Shown here: one piece after another, positions 1-9,475 of the stretch | Layout of the letters: each line of letters opens with the position of its first letter | Numbering within the stretch: the first letter of the stretch is position 1 | Assembly (NCBI GenBank): GCA_050633585.1 | Contig: JBOEGT010000018.1 | Span: 1-64,000, forward strand | Length of the DNA stretch: 64,000 bases | Source: CALKZN01 sp050633585 | GTDB lineage: Bacteria > Pseudomonadota > Gammaproteobacteria > Arenicellales > Arenicellaceae | Direction of reading: 5' to 3' | Notes under the pieces: generated by a model | Database searches by the model: none | What the model saw: the letters and a program-made list of their open reading frames with translations, nothing else | Told to the model about the DNA's origin: nothing | Program-made: the position numbers and the translations under genes

Positions 1-990
1 CCAGAAGGTGTCGGCAGCAGATCAGACTCTCTTAGCGCCACCGGTGCGGTCATGATCAATGATGATTCAGGCCGTGTGATAGGCGATTCCACTTTGGCTA
101 ATATGCAAGCAACAATCTCTTCAGCCAATTTGCGTGTTTCGGCTAAATTTGCCAAGTGGCGTCATGCAAACACCTCAGGAACTGGGAAGGTACTTTTTGA
201 CTCAACAGCCTGTTCTGGCGCTACACGATGCCCGCTAATTCTTCGGTATTTTGAACTTGAATTAAATGACTTTACGATTGTAAGACCGACAAGACTGGCT
301 AAGGATGTTAAGGTACGCAACGCAAAACTCTATACTCTTAGCAACTATGAAACGCTGGTTGATGCTGCAGGCCGCTTTGCATTTAAGAATGTTAAAGCCG
401 TTGTTAGTGGTGTTGTTAATGGAGAGAAAGTAGCGTTTATCTCTGAAATTCCCACGGTTGTGACAGGACGTTTCGATCAGCATCTTGGCGACAGAGTTGC
501 ACCACAGCGACTAGTGTTAAATATTAATCAGACGGCCAATAAGCTTGCTATTCGAGGCTCTGTTTCGATGAAGGTCAATAAATATCAAACTCGTTTGAGA
601 AACCTATCCACCAACAAATGTTTGCAAGGCACGCTCAATGATAAAGTGGTGTCACGTGCAACGATCATTGCATGTCGAGGCAACTTACCGAAAGATTGGA
701 TTTTCAAAAGGAAAGGAAATGGAAATGCTTATCAAATTAAACAGACGCTTTCTAGCGCATGTTTGAACTTAAAAACGAGCGTCGACAACCGAGAAGGTGG
801 ACAAGTGCATATTGTGGGTTGTTCAGGGCATCGTGACCAGCTTTGGTCTGTTGCGAGTAATGGGCAAATAAGGCATATCGCGTCGGGGAAGTGCCTCAAT
901 GTCCATCGAGGGCGAGAAAACAGACCGGGTGGTTTAGTGTCAGTTTACACATGTGCGAACACCAACGATCAACGTTGGGCATTCCAATAA
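1..990 (+). CDS. C-terminal part of a secreted protein with ricin-type beta-trefoil lectin domain (5' truncated)
   Basis: The frame is open from the first base of the window, so the ATG at 52 is probably internal and the true start lies to the left. The last 120 or so residues form a ricin-B/CBM13-like beta-trefoil: Cys-containing subrepeats (NKCLQG, SACLNL, GKCLNV) each followed by a QxW-type segment (KDWIF, DQLWSV, DQRWAF). Such domains usually bind galactose or xylan-type sugars. The preceding 190 residues are beta-rich with no recognised motif. No catalytic domain is visible here, so this may be the binding tail of a longer extracellular enzyme or an adhesin. The lectin assignment rests on the repeat pattern; the sugar specificity is unknown. 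A short hairpin around the stop codon (about 982-1000) could help termination. Confidence 0.7.
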   Translation, partial: PEGVGSRSDSLSATGAVMINDDSGRVIGDSTLANMQATISSANLRVSAKFAKWRHANTSGTGKVLFDSTACSGATRCPLILRYFELELNDFTIVRPTRLAKDVKVRNAKLYTLSNYETLVDAAGRFAFKNVKAVVSGVVNGEKVAFISEIPTVVTGRFDQHLGDRVAPQRLVLNINQTANKLAIRGSVSMKVNKYQTRLRNLSTNKCLQGTLNDKVVSRATIIACRGNLPKDWIFKRKGNGNAYQIKQTLSSACLNLKTSVDNREGGQVHIVGCSGHRDQLWSVASNGQIRHIASGKCLNVHRGRENRPGGLVSVYTCANTNDQRWAFQ

Positions 991-1031
991 CTATTGGAGA
1001 ACAGTTTGCCCACTTTGCCTACGTTTTTTCG

Positions 1032-1619
1032 TTAACCCTTTTCAACGGGAATCATCACCTCATTACGGCGAAACGCTGGCAAAGTGAATGGCGGGTTATA
1101 GCCCGCCGCCTTGGCAGGTCCGATGATTTTTAAGTTGCTCGCGTTGATCCAGTCTTGCAACAACTGTGTGTGCTTTTCAATGCTTGCCTGTTTCAGCCTG
1201 CCGTTAAACGTGATGGTGGCAACGGTGTAGTTTGAAATGCGCTCAAGCTTGACATTTGGATCATTGGGTATGGGTGCTGATTCAATGGAATAATCCGCTG
1301 GCAATACAAATGACATGGTTTCCGACGGGGCTTGCGCTTGATCTAAAAACACGGGCGCTGTCATGGCGATTTTTGCCGTGTTTTGATTCTCACCCGAAAT
1401 ATAGTCGAACAATTTACCAAAAGAGCTGCCTTGGTCGCCTTCTCCTTGCATAGGCGTGCTCACTAGAATTAGCTCTTCATAGTGACGGAGCTCAAAAGGT
1501 TCTGACGTTTTTAAAACGGTGTAAGGTGCGACTTCAACCCCGCTATTACCAAACACGCTACAGCCAGCCAGAGCCAGCGTTGCGACAAACAGGCCGCTCA
1601 TTGCGATGATTTTTTTCAT
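1032..1619 (-). CDS. SOUL-family haem-binding-like lipoprotein
   Basis: This 195-residue protein starts with a lipoprotein signal (charged start, hydrophobic stretch, lipobox LAGC at about residues 17-20), so it should be anchored in the envelope facing the periplasm. The body fits the SOUL family: 'FELRHYEELILVST' near the start, 'KIAMTAPVF' in the middle, 'FVLPADYSIESAPIPND', and a final 'GYNPPFTLPAFRRNEVMIPV', the usual family ending. Eukaryotic members bind haem or act in membrane permeability; the bacterial role is not established. It is monocistronic and divergent from the methyltransferase at 1851, separated by 231 bases in which I see no clear regulatory site. Confidence 0.85.
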   Translation of the reverse strand: MKKIIAMSGLFVATLALAGCSVFGNSGVEVAPYTVLKTSEPFELRHYEELILVSTPMQGEGDQGSSFGKLFDYISGENQNTAKIAMTAPVFLDQAQAPSETMSFVLPADYSIESAPIPNDPNVKLERISNYTVATITFNGRLKQASIEKHTQLLQDWINASNLKIIGPAKAAGYNPPFTLPAFRRNEVMIPVEKG

Positions 1620-1850
1620 ATTGAGAACCTCGTGAGGAATCGTGAATGCTAATAGCCATTTGATCGGTATAGGCTAAGCACGTTCATTTAACTTCAATCA
1701 TTTTCTCATAAGGCTCTCACTTTTTTGTGAAGCTCCTCAGCACAACGCGGGCGAAAACAAGACAAAAGGTTTTGCCAAATTGACTTATTTTTCCTATGAT
1801 CACGATGAGATTGGTAGCGCCTTATTCATCAACTTCCATAGGAAAAAACA

Positions 1851-2753
1851 GTGACCCAAGATCTAAAGGACTTAGAAAAAACGCCCTCTGCCTATCAGCA
1901 AGGCATCATCGATTATTACTCTGAAGCAGGCATGGATTACGAACCGTGGAGTCGGCGCTTCAACATGCATTTTGGCTATTTTCGTTGGGGAATTAACCCT
2001 TTTAGTCGTGAAGCGATGCTCGATGAGATGAACCATCAAGCATTAACGCGATTGCAATTATCAAACAATGAACCCTGCACAGTGCTTGATTTAGGCTGTG
2101 GCGTTGGCGCGAGTGGCCGTTATATTATCAACCAGACTCACCATGTATCAGTGACAGGCGCTACGATTGTACCTTGGCAAATTGAGCAGGCTGAACAACT
2201 ATCAACCGATGCGGTTTATCAAGATCGTTTAACGTTTGGGTTAATGGATTATTGCGATTTACCGATGCCAGACAATAGCGTGGACGGTGCCTATGCACTA
2301 GAAAGCAGTTGCTATGACAAAGGCAAAGATAAACGTGCTTTTTTAGAAGAGTCTTTTCGCGTGCTCAAACCAGGTGCACGTCTCATGGTGGCCGACGGCT
2401 TTACTAAAGGCACCCAACACACACGCTTGTTTAATTTCTTTTATCGCAAAGTATGCGATGGTTGGGTGCTAGATGACTTCGCCGGAGTTGAGGCATTTGT
2501 AGAAGCCATGAAAGACATCGGCTATGAAGACATTCAGGTGCAAGACGCTTCATGGCGCGTCGCCTTAAGTGTTGCATACGTGCCTTGGGTGTCGCTTAAG
2601 TATTTTTTCAGCAAAATATTCTTAAGCAAGGATGATACAGACATTCAGATGGGACACTTCATTGCACCTGTCTATGGCATGTTGATGGGCATGCATCGCG
2701 GGCAATATGGTTATCATATTATCAGTGGTCGCAAACCGCATGAATCGACATAA
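1851..2753 (+). CDS. Class I SAM-dependent methyltransferase
   Basis: A 300-residue methyltransferase starting at GTG (1851), preceded by an AGGAAA ribosome-binding site. The SAM-binding motif I is 'VLDLGCGVGASG' at about residues 79-90. A motif II-like 'LPMPDNSVDGAYALES' follows and then 'EESFRVLKPGARLMVADGF', as in sterol/tocopherol-type and ubiquinone-type methyltransferases. The N-terminal 'YYSEAGMDYEPWSRRFNMHFGYF' resembles small-molecule C- or O-methyltransferases of the gamma-tocopherol/sterol group. The substrate cannot be told from sequence. The gene stands alone, convergent with the ABC exporter at 2795-4639. Confidence 0.8.
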   Translation: MTQDLKDLEKTPSAYQQGIIDYYSEAGMDYEPWSRRFNMHFGYFRWGINPFSREAMLDEMNHQALTRLQLSNNEPCTVLDLGCGVGASGRYIINQTHHVSVTGATIVPWQIEQAEQLSTDAVYQDRLTFGLMDYCDLPMPDNSVDGAYALESSCYDKGKDKRAFLEESFRVLKPGARLMVADGFTKGTQHTRLFNFFYRKVCDGWVLDDFAGVEAFVEAMKDIGYEDIQVQDASWRVALSVAYVPWVSLKYFFSKIFLSKDDTDIQMGHFIAPVYGMLMGMHRGQYGYHIISGRKPHEST

Positions 2754-2794
2754 CACACAGCGCATTAACTTGGGCTAAAGCCTTTAACCGAGCA

Positions 2795-4639
2795 TTATTC
2801 CACGCCCAGAAAGCCACCACTTTGACGTGTCCACAATTGTGCATAGAGGCCATTCGCTTTAAGCAATGCGTCGTGTGAACCTTGCTCAATGATCTTGCCT
2901 TCATCAATGACGATGAGGCGATCAAGTGCGGCGATGGTTGACAACCTATGCGCAATGGCGATGACGGTTTTGCCTTGCATGAGTTGGTGCAAGCTTTGAC
3001 TGATAGCCTCTTCAATTTCAGAATCAAGTGCGCTGGTGGCTTCATCGAGCAACAATATCGGTGCGTTTTTGAGCATGACTCTGGCGATAGCCACGCGCTG
3101 TCTTTGCCCGCCAGAAAGTTTGACGCCACGCTCACCCACGAGTGTGTCATAGGCTGTGCTGCCCATGGAGTCTGTCAACGATTGAATGAACTCATGCGCA
3201 TGCGCCGCTTTGGCAGCCGTGATGATTTCTTCGTCTGTCGCATCAGGTTTACCATAGGCGATGTTGTCTCGCACACTGCGATGCAAAAGCGCCGTGTCTT
3301 GCGTGACCATGCCAATCTGTGCCCGCAATGATTCTTGCGTGACAGTTTGTATATTCTGCTTATCAATGCTGACTGTGCCGTCACTGACATCATAGAAGCG
3401 TAGCAGCAAGCTCACCAAGGTCGATTTTCCGGCGCCCGATCGCCCGACTATGCCGACTTTTTCACCCGCTTTGATGTTGAGGTTCAGGCCTTCAAATATT
3501 GGGTTGTCCTTGGTGTGGGCAAAACGCACATTGTCAAAAGCAATCTCACCTGCGGTAACCTTCATGACTTGTGCTTTGGGCTGATCTTTGAGTTCTACGG
3601 GTTTCAGCAAGGTGTTCAAACCATCTTGCACCACCCCCATGTTTTCAAACACGGTAGCAATTTGCCACATGATCCAGTGGGACATGCCGATAATTCGCAA
3701 AGACAAGGCTGTGGTGGTGGCAACGACTCCACCACTCGCTAAACCGTTGCTCCACAGGTAGAGGCCCAAGCCTAAGGTGCTAGCAATCAGCGCCATATTA
3801 ATCACATAGTTGACTGATTCCACACCGGTGACATAGCGCATTTGACCATGCACCGTTTCGAGAAATTCTTGCATCGCTTCTTTGGCGAAGGCCTTTTCTC
3901 GTTGGCTATGGCTGAAGAGTTTGACACTGGAAATGTTGGCATAGGCATCCGTGATTCTGCCAGTCATTTTTGAACGTGAATCCGCTTGTATTGTGGATGC
4001 ATCGCGAAGCCTTGGCAAAAAGAAACACATCGACATGGTAAAAGCAAAAACCCAACCCAAAAATGGCAAGAGTAGTAAGAAATCCAAACTACCCAGAATG
4101 ATGCCACTACTGATGAGGTACACCCCCATGTAGCTAAACATGCTGGTGAATGACATGAGTGTTTCACGCACAGCTAAGGCCGTTTGCATGACTTTTGCGG
4201 ACACCCGCCCCGACATTTCATCGTTGAAGAACGACATGCTTTGATCCAAGATGCGTTGATGAAACTGCCAACGCAAGCGCATGGGTAAAATACCTTGCAA
4301 GGTTTGAAAGTGAATGCCTGCATGCAACACCGCCAACACAATACTCACGATCAGTGCGACTAGCATGAGCAACAACACGGTTGATTTGTCTTGCCAAAAC
4401 TCGGCGACGCCATCAGCGCCGTATTGGCTGATCCAGTCTACGATGGAACCCATCCAGGCATACATCAGTGCTTCAAAAGCACCCATCAAGCCACTGAGAA
4501 TGGTGAGCATGAGCAACCAACCGCGAGACCCTTTCGTGCACTCCCACACAAACTGCCACATGTTTTGCGGTTTATCGTAGTCGTAGCTGTCCGGGTATGG
4601 ATCTATACGAGACTCAAAAAAACGGAAAAAACGTTGCAT
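2795..4639 (-). CDS. ABC exporter, fused permease and ATPase (MsbA/multidrug type)
   Basis: A 614-residue half-transporter. The N-terminal 330 residues carry about six hydrophobic segments typical of the ABC type-1 exporter fold. The C-terminal nucleotide-binding domain has all the key motifs: Walker A 'GRSGAGKST', Q-loop 'IGMVTQDT', signature 'LSGGQRQRVAIARV', Walker B 'ILLLDEATSALD' and H-loop 'AIAHRLST'. Length and order match homodimeric lipid or multidrug exporters. The N-terminal 'SRIDPYPDSYDYDKPQNMWQFVWECTKG' is common in proteobacterial multidrug half-transporters. The substrate is unknown and there is no partner gene. It is convergent with the methyltransferase; the 246 bases upstream show nothing I can assign. 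Confidence 0.9.
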   Translation of the reverse strand: MQRFFRFFESRIDPYPDSYDYDKPQNMWQFVWECTKGSRGWLLMLTILSGLMGAFEALMYAWMGSIVDWISQYGADGVAEFWQDKSTVLLLMLVALIVSIVLAVLHAGIHFQTLQGILPMRLRWQFHQRILDQSMSFFNDEMSGRVSAKVMQTALAVRETLMSFTSMFSYMGVYLISSGIILGSLDFLLLLPFLGWVFAFTMSMCFFLPRLRDASTIQADSRSKMTGRITDAYANISSVKLFSHSQREKAFAKEAMQEFLETVHGQMRYVTGVESVNYVINMALIASTLGLGLYLWSNGLASGGVVATTTALSLRIIGMSHWIMWQIATVFENMGVVQDGLNTLLKPVELKDQPKAQVMKVTAGEIAFDNVRFAHTKDNPIFEGLNLNIKAGEKVGIVGRSGAGKSTLVSLLLRFYDVSDGTVSIDKQNIQTVTQESLRAQIGMVTQDTALLHRSVRDNIAYGKPDATDEEIITAAKAAHAHEFIQSLTDSMGSTAYDTLVGERGVKLSGGQRQRVAIARVMLKNAPILLLDEATSALDSEIEEAISQSLHQLMQGKTVIAIAHRLSTIAALDRLIVIDEGKIIEQGSHDALLKANGLYAQLWTRQSGGFLGVE

Positions 4640-4885
4640 AGAATTTACTCACATAGCATTGATCACTTTAAGCGCTCAAAGGCTATACGAAATACAGGCT
4701 TTGAAACTGAAAGCAGCATGAAAAATGGACACTCAGGTTGAATCAGATAATATAATCATTTCCTAATGGTATTTATAGCAAATTAAATTTTAATTACGTG
4801 CGTTCATTCAACCTTTGGTCTGTTTACAGTCAATAAACCATGCGCTGTGAATCGTTCATCTCACGCCGTCGCTTTTATGGAGCGA

Positions 4886-6256
4886 TTAAAACCCAACTTC
4901 AATACCTACTGTCACGCGATTATTTTGTTTAAATTGGCCGAAGAGGCCTTGCTCATCACCATAAAATACATCCACGCCCGCACTCAGTTGAATATTCGAG
5001 CGATATTCATAAGCGAGACCCAGTTGGAGCAAACCGTCGGCATCGTTAAATGAATGAATAAGTTGTGCCGAGCTTTTCAAACGATCATTCATGAAATTGT
5101 GCTCATAGAGAAAAGTGAATTGTGTCTCTAAAGCATCACGTGCCATGGCCTCTTCATGATCCAGAACATAGTTTGTGAAAATCTGCCCACTCAAGAATAC
5201 ATTTCTGATGCCTTGATAGTCCAAACCCAGAACACTGCTAAACTCTGGCGTTTCGATCACACCGTCGCTATCGAGTAGGTCATTAGTGATAAAAAAACGG
5301 TCTGTTGAATACGCGGCCTCGCCTCGAAGTGTGATATCACCAAACGCATTTGAAAACGTAACACCAAGTAGATGAGTGCGCTCATAGTCTGGCGAAATAA
5401 TGACTGTAGTGTCTGCCTCTCCATTGTCTTTTCCTGCGACAGTCGTTCGAATTTCTCGACGCAGAACTTGCGAGTCATGATAATGGTAAACATAGTTGAG
5501 GCTGATGTCCCAACCATTTTTAAAGGTGGTTAGGCGCAAGCCAACATCACTGTCTGCAAACACGCTATCCGGTTTATCTGGATCATTCACAATGACTGAC
5601 GCATTAGCCATGTTGTTTGGCAAAGCAGGCACCACACGCGGGGAGCTAAATTCAAAGGCAGCACCAACCCCTCTTTCAGGCGTTTGATCATAGGTTTGGT
5701 CAAGCACCCAGAGAAATTGAGCGGTCCACTCGTGTATTGGAATTTCTACGTTGGCCGACCAGAGTGGAATGCGGCGATCATCACTATCAGACAAAATAAA
5801 TTCTCGAAAGTTAAACGGGTTAATAATGTCCAACACTCTCAAACCATCGGCTTCTCCCCACACAATTTGCTGTTTACCAAATCGATAGAATGCACTTCCT
5901 AGGTAGCCATCGACATAGAGTTCCCGAAGGTCAAGCTCGCCATCATCTCCGAAAAAAACACGCCTTGATTGGCCCGAACGAACACTTGCGTCTCTTGGCT
6001 CTGTAGGTTCCAACTCATCAGAGAAGTCGTAACGAATTCTCAATTGCCCAAACAATCGCATGTTGTCGTTCACATCCATCACGAGCTCTGGCGTTAAGAT
6101 GTGTTCGAACTTCTGGGCGTCTCCTCCTTGGGTTTCAACGGCAAGATTCGATTGGTAACTACTACGAATTTCGTTTTTAGCCTGAGCGGACACGCAACAG
6201 GTCAACATCAAACTGCATGCCCACACGCTATGACGTTTTTTGGGCGCGCGTTTCAA
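4886..6256 (-). CDS. DUF1302-family outer-membrane beta-barrel protein
   Basis: A 456-residue protein with a signal peptide ending near 'VSAQA' and a beta-barrel-like body of alternating aromatic and polar residues ending in '...VTVGIEVGF', with the terminal Phe expected for outer-membrane insertion. The core 'DLRELYVDGYLGSAFYRFGKQQIVWGEADGLRVLDIINP' is the hallmark of the DUF1302 family, which is often encoded with RND exporters and LolA/DUF1329-like periplasmic proteins and is thought to act in transfer of lipids or hydrophobic compounds. Its start overlaps the stop of the LolA-like gene by 4 bases, so the two are translationally coupled. Last gene of the MarR-linked operon. Confidence 0.82.
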   Translation of the reverse strand: MKRAPKKRHSVWACSLMLTCCVSAQAKNEIRSSYQSNLAVETQGGDAQKFEHILTPELVMDVNDNMRLFGQLRIRYDFSDELEPTEPRDASVRSGQSRRVFFGDDGELDLRELYVDGYLGSAFYRFGKQQIVWGEADGLRVLDIINPFNFREFILSDSDDRRIPLWSANVEIPIHEWTAQFLWVLDQTYDQTPERGVGAAFEFSSPRVVPALPNNMANASVIVNDPDKPDSVFADSDVGLRLTTFKNGWDISLNYVYHYHDSQVLRREIRTTVAGKDNGEADTTVIISPDYERTHLLGVTFSNAFGDITLRGEAAYSTDRFFITNDLLDSDGVIETPEFSSVLGLDYQGIRNVFLSGQIFTNYVLDHEEAMARDALETQFTFLYEHNFMNDRLKSSAQLIHSFNDADGLLQLGLAYEYRSNIQLSAGVDVFYGDEQGLFGQFKQNNRVTVGIEVGF

Positions 6257-7056
6257 CGTAGCCCCCTTTTCAAGGCTTGTTGCGTGAATATCTTGTCTGC
6301 CACAGGCGTGCCGTAGTCTATGTCATAAAATGTTATTTCTGTACGATGTTCTGTTTTATGGTTGTTCACCGTGATTTTTGTGGTGGTCCATATCTTATCA
6401 ATCTGTTGAATGTCACGGTTTTCAATTGTTTTCAGACGGTTGCCATTCACGTCCCAATATTCGGCTTTGCGCGACATCCAAATTTTGGGATCGATAAAGG
6501 AGATGACTTTTGAATAGCCTATTTCTTTGGCGATGACATCGTTAATGGGGGTCGATTGCACCTTAAGCGTGTTGAAGCCGTCGACCTCTGCTTCGCCGAG
6601 CACTTCATAGGTATAGTCTTCAATCTCGACTTTGCCTTCCTTTCTGATTTCTTCGTAGGTGAGATCCGTGCCTAGGAAATAGTCGCCTCGGTCGGATGCA
6701 GATATGCGGCGCACTTTGCGCAAGGCTGGCAAATACAACCACTGATCATCATCTTTGCTAGCCTCAGCGTAGTCATAGGTCATAAAACCCGTGCCACGAA
6801 CATTGTTTGGCTCTGTATAAAACAAGACAATGCGACGTTCATCTCCAAAATATTTTCGAAAGCCTTGTGTTTTTTGGACTCGAGTGACGTTACGGCGGTC
6901 GGTGAGCTTGAGTGTGAAATTTCGAGTGACTTGTTCGCCATCAAAACGTGCATTCACTTTTTCATAAATTTGCCTGCCGGTCATGTTTGTTGCCGCAATA
7001 GCTGACAATGAATGGGCAGTCATGATCAATGAGATCAACAGGGTTCGTGTAAACAT
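6253..7056 (-). CDS. LolA-like outer-membrane lipoprotein-sorting family protein
   Basis: A 267-residue periplasmic protein with an N-terminal signal peptide ('LLISLIMTAHSLSAIAA'). Segments such as 'GRQIYEKVNARFDGEQVTRNFTLKLTDR', 'RRIVLFYTEPNNVRGTGFMTYDY', 'DDQWLYLPALRKVRRISASDRGDYFLGTDLTYEEI' and 'ISFIDPKIWMSRKAEYWD' are characteristic of the family annotated as outer membrane lipoprotein-sorting protein, a LolA/LolB fold companion of MMPL-type RND exporters. It probably shuttles a lipid or hydrophobic cargo between the inner-membrane exporter encoded just upstream and the DUF1302 barrel downstream. Its ATG follows the exporter stop codon without a gap, with a GGAG ribosome-binding site inside the exporter's last codons. 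Cargo unknown. Confidence 0.85.
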   Translation of the reverse strand: MFTRTLLISLIMTAHSLSAIAATNMTGRQIYEKVNARFDGEQVTRNFTLKLTDRRNVTRVQKTQGFRKYFGDERRIVLFYTEPNNVRGTGFMTYDYAEASKDDDQWLYLPALRKVRRISASDRGDYFLGTDLTYEEIRKEGKVEIEDYTYEVLGEAEVDGFNTLKVQSTPINDVIAKEIGYSKVISFIDPKIWMSRKAEYWDVNGNRLKTIENRDIQQIDKIWTTTKITVNNHKTEHRTEITFYDIDYGTPVADKIFTQQALKRGLR

Positions 7057-9372
7057 TTATATACTCCGTTCTAAGAATTTTGGTTTAAACAGTATGGCCA
7101 GCGCTGGCAATACAACTAAGCTGACAATGAAAGTGGTCGACACTGCAATGGATACCAACATGCCAAAGTTGATCAATGGCGGTACGTCTGAGGTCATCAA
7201 GACACCAAAACCAAGTGAAATGGCAATGAAGTTGAACATCAATGCACGACCTGTGGTGGGGTAAAGAAGAACAATGCGGTCACGCCAAGGGCCTTTGCCG
7301 TGACTAATGAGTTCGCGCATCCTATCTATTGTATGAATCGCAAAGTCTACACCCAAGCCAATCGCAATGGAGGCAAACATGGATGTGCCAACGCCAAGCC
7401 AAATGCCATTCACTCCCATGACCGCATAGACCAACAACACTGACAGTCCCACCGGAACAATGGCGAAAAATGCGGCGAGCAAAGATTTAAATAAGATGGC
7501 AGCCATGGCTATCACCGCTGCAAGTGATACTAAAATGCTCAGTAAATTTGAATCCGCAATGCCTTTGATCCAATAATAGTCAACATTCACTCGGCCACTT
7601 AAACTCGCACTGACTTCAGGAGAATTAACATGTTCGTCTATGTAGGCTTGCATCTGTTCGACAATTATTTTATTTGATGAAAACAAGCTAGATGGCAAGT
7701 TGATTCGTACCAATGCTAGTTTGCGTTCTCCGTCTATTTCTTCTTCGAAATCCGTTGGTTCTCCGGAAGAAAAATACAGAAAAAATAGTTGTGCAATTAA
7801 GAGAGGGTCGTCTGGAATAGTGTAAAAATCCTCTTGGTTCTCATTGACGGCTTTATGCATTTGTTTAATGTAGTCTGCGATAGACGTTGTGCCACCCACT
7901 CCTGGCAAGGTTTCGGCGTAGGTTTGTAAGGCTTCTATTTTGCGCAAAACAGTGGGCTGAAATAAGCCTTCCACTTCTGTTGTTTCTACTTTTACATCGA
8001 GATAATAGGTACCATCCATCGAGGCATTCATCGTTCGGTCGGCTATTGAAATACGTTCTGTGCTTTTGAAGTTGCTGATGCGCTCATCATTCACTTCAAC
8101 GCCTGTTGCAGCGAAGCCTCCATAAATAGCTAACACCACGCCCACCATGACCATCGATTTTGGTCGCCAAAGGATAAAAGATCCGATACTTGATAGCTTT
8201 CCATGACCACTCTCATGCGCGTCTTTACGGAATAATTTGCTGGGTTTAGGCGGCAACATGGAAAGAATGGCTGGCAATATGGTCAAACTAAATAGCCATG
8301 CCATAAAGACTGCATAAGCACCAAATATTCCAAAATAAAACACGGGTGGCATTGTCGTGGTGATGGCTAACCCCCCAAAACCTGCCATGGTAGTCAATGT
8401 GGTCAGCGTAATTGGTCGCCACATTTTACTCAACGCTCTAGCGGTCACTTGTTTGCCTGTTGCCGTAGGGTCTGCGGCAATTTCTTCATAGTATTGACTA
8501 AAAATATGGATTGAATCTGCCACGGCGATCCCAATCATTGTGACAAGCAGGCCATTGGTAATGACGTAGAAATCAATACCAAACAAAGCCATTGTGCCTA
8601 AGGTTGAACCGACAGTGAATATCACGATGATATTGGGCAGAATGACGACTTTTAGTGTTCTAAACGCTAAAAATAAGATCAATGTGATAATGACGCCAGC
8701 CAAAGGATTTAGCTTTTTTGCATCATTATCGATATACGTAGAAAGGTAGCCTGCCACCGCACCTTCACCCGCCACATGAATTTCATCACCTGCTGATAAG
8801 GGCGCATTTTTTACCATTGCGATGACATCATCATAGGTATGGGTCGCATTCATCTCATCGATTAACTCAGCAACAATGAGCGTCATTTTACCGTCTCGAG
8901 ACACCAGCGTTCCTTGGTAGAGTGGGAAGTCATTGATTGCATGCTTAATCCATTCTGCTCGTTCCGGGGTATTCGGTGATTGTGCATAGAAATCTTCCAC
9001 GTCCATGCCGTCGAACGTGCCTTTTATGTTGGATTCAGTCGCTAAGGATGTCACTCGCGCAGGGTCAATGTTTGCAATATTAGCGATTTGCGTAGACACC
9101 CAACCCACCGTCTTTAATGTATTCTGATTAAAGATGCCTTGCGTGTTTTCACTGAACACTGCCACCACAATCGGGTCAGATAAACCGAAGACTTCTTTGA
9201 CTTTCTCTCGGCTTAGTAAGGCAGGATCTTGTGGATCAATAAAAGCATTCGCACTGGTGTCTTTTTTGAGAGATGGCGCATTCATTGCCATGCCTACAAA
9301 AACTAGCATACCGAGTGCTAACACTCGCCATCGGAACTGGATGATCTGTTCAAAAATAGTGTGTGTGTTCAT
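7057..9372 (-). CDS. RND superfamily exporter (MMPL/HpnN-like)
   Basis: About 771 residues from the chosen ATG at 9372 (MNTHTIFEQ). A GTG 48 bases further up (9420) is in frame, but it lies inside the putative MarR operator, so I reject it as start. The protein has an RND layout in two halves: TM1 'WRVLALGMLVFVGMAM', a periplasmic loop, a five-helix bundle with 'GLLVTMIGIAVADSIHIFSQYYEE' (the conserved D-x-x-x motif of proton-driven RND transport), then a second half with 'MFASIAIGLGVDFAIHTIDRM'. This architecture belongs to predicted exporters of the MMPL family that move lipids or hydrophobic molecules. It heads the operon with the LolA-like and DUF1302 genes and is downstream of marR, which suggests inducible export of a hydrophobic or phenolic compound. 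Confidence 0.88.
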   Translation of the reverse strand: MNTHTIFEQIIQFRWRVLALGMLVFVGMAMNAPSLKKDTSANAFIDPQDPALLSREKVKEVFGLSDPIVVAVFSENTQGIFNQNTLKTVGWVSTQIANIANIDPARVTSLATESNIKGTFDGMDVEDFYAQSPNTPERAEWIKHAINDFPLYQGTLVSRDGKMTLIVAELIDEMNATHTYDDVIAMVKNAPLSAGDEIHVAGEGAVAGYLSTYIDNDAKKLNPLAGVIITLILFLAFRTLKVVILPNIIVIFTVGSTLGTMALFGIDFYVITNGLLVTMIGIAVADSIHIFSQYYEEIAADPTATGKQVTARALSKMWRPITLTTLTTMAGFGGLAITTTMPPVFYFGIFGAYAVFMAWLFSLTILPAILSMLPPKPSKLFRKDAHESGHGKLSSIGSFILWRPKSMVMVGVVLAIYGGFAATGVEVNDERISNFKSTERISIADRTMNASMDGTYYLDVKVETTEVEGLFQPTVLRKIEALQTYAETLPGVGGTTSIADYIKQMHKAVNENQEDFYTIPDDPLLIAQLFFLYFSSGEPTDFEEEIDGERKLALVRINLPSSLFSSNKIIVEQMQAYIDEHVNSPEVSASLSGRVNVDYYWIKGIADSNLLSILVSLAAVIAMAAILFKSLLAAFFAIVPVGLSVLLVYAVMGVNGIWLGVGTSMFASIAIGLGVDFAIHTIDRMRELISHGKGPWRDRIVLLYPTTGRALMFNFIAISLGFGVLMTSDVPPLINFGMLVSIAVSTTFIVSLVVLPALAILFKPKFLERSI

Positions 9373-9408
9373 AATGTTTTCGCATGTTATGTGATTTTTA
9401 TTTGTTAC

Positions 9409-9424
9409 GTGCATATGCACTATA
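9409..9424 (-). promoter_or_regulatory. Putative MarR operator over the -10 of the RND operon
   Basis: GTGCATATGCAC at 9409-9420 is a perfect 12-bp palindrome. Read on the minus strand, a -10-like TATAGT (9424-9419) runs into it, so bound repressor would block transcription of the RND-LolA-DUF1302 operon. The identical palindrome occurs in front of marR at 9931-9942. The assignment to MarR is an inference from placement and identity. Confidence 0.65.
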
Positions 9425-9475
9425 AAGCTTCAAAAAAAAGAAACTAACGTTCTATGTAAAAAAAATTTCTGCCAT

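Noticed and set aside
9373..9420. Upstream GTG start for the RND exporter (adds 16 residues)
   Set aside because: The GTG lies within the palindromic operator and over the -10, so it would not be transcribed as a usable start; the added residues are not membrane-like.
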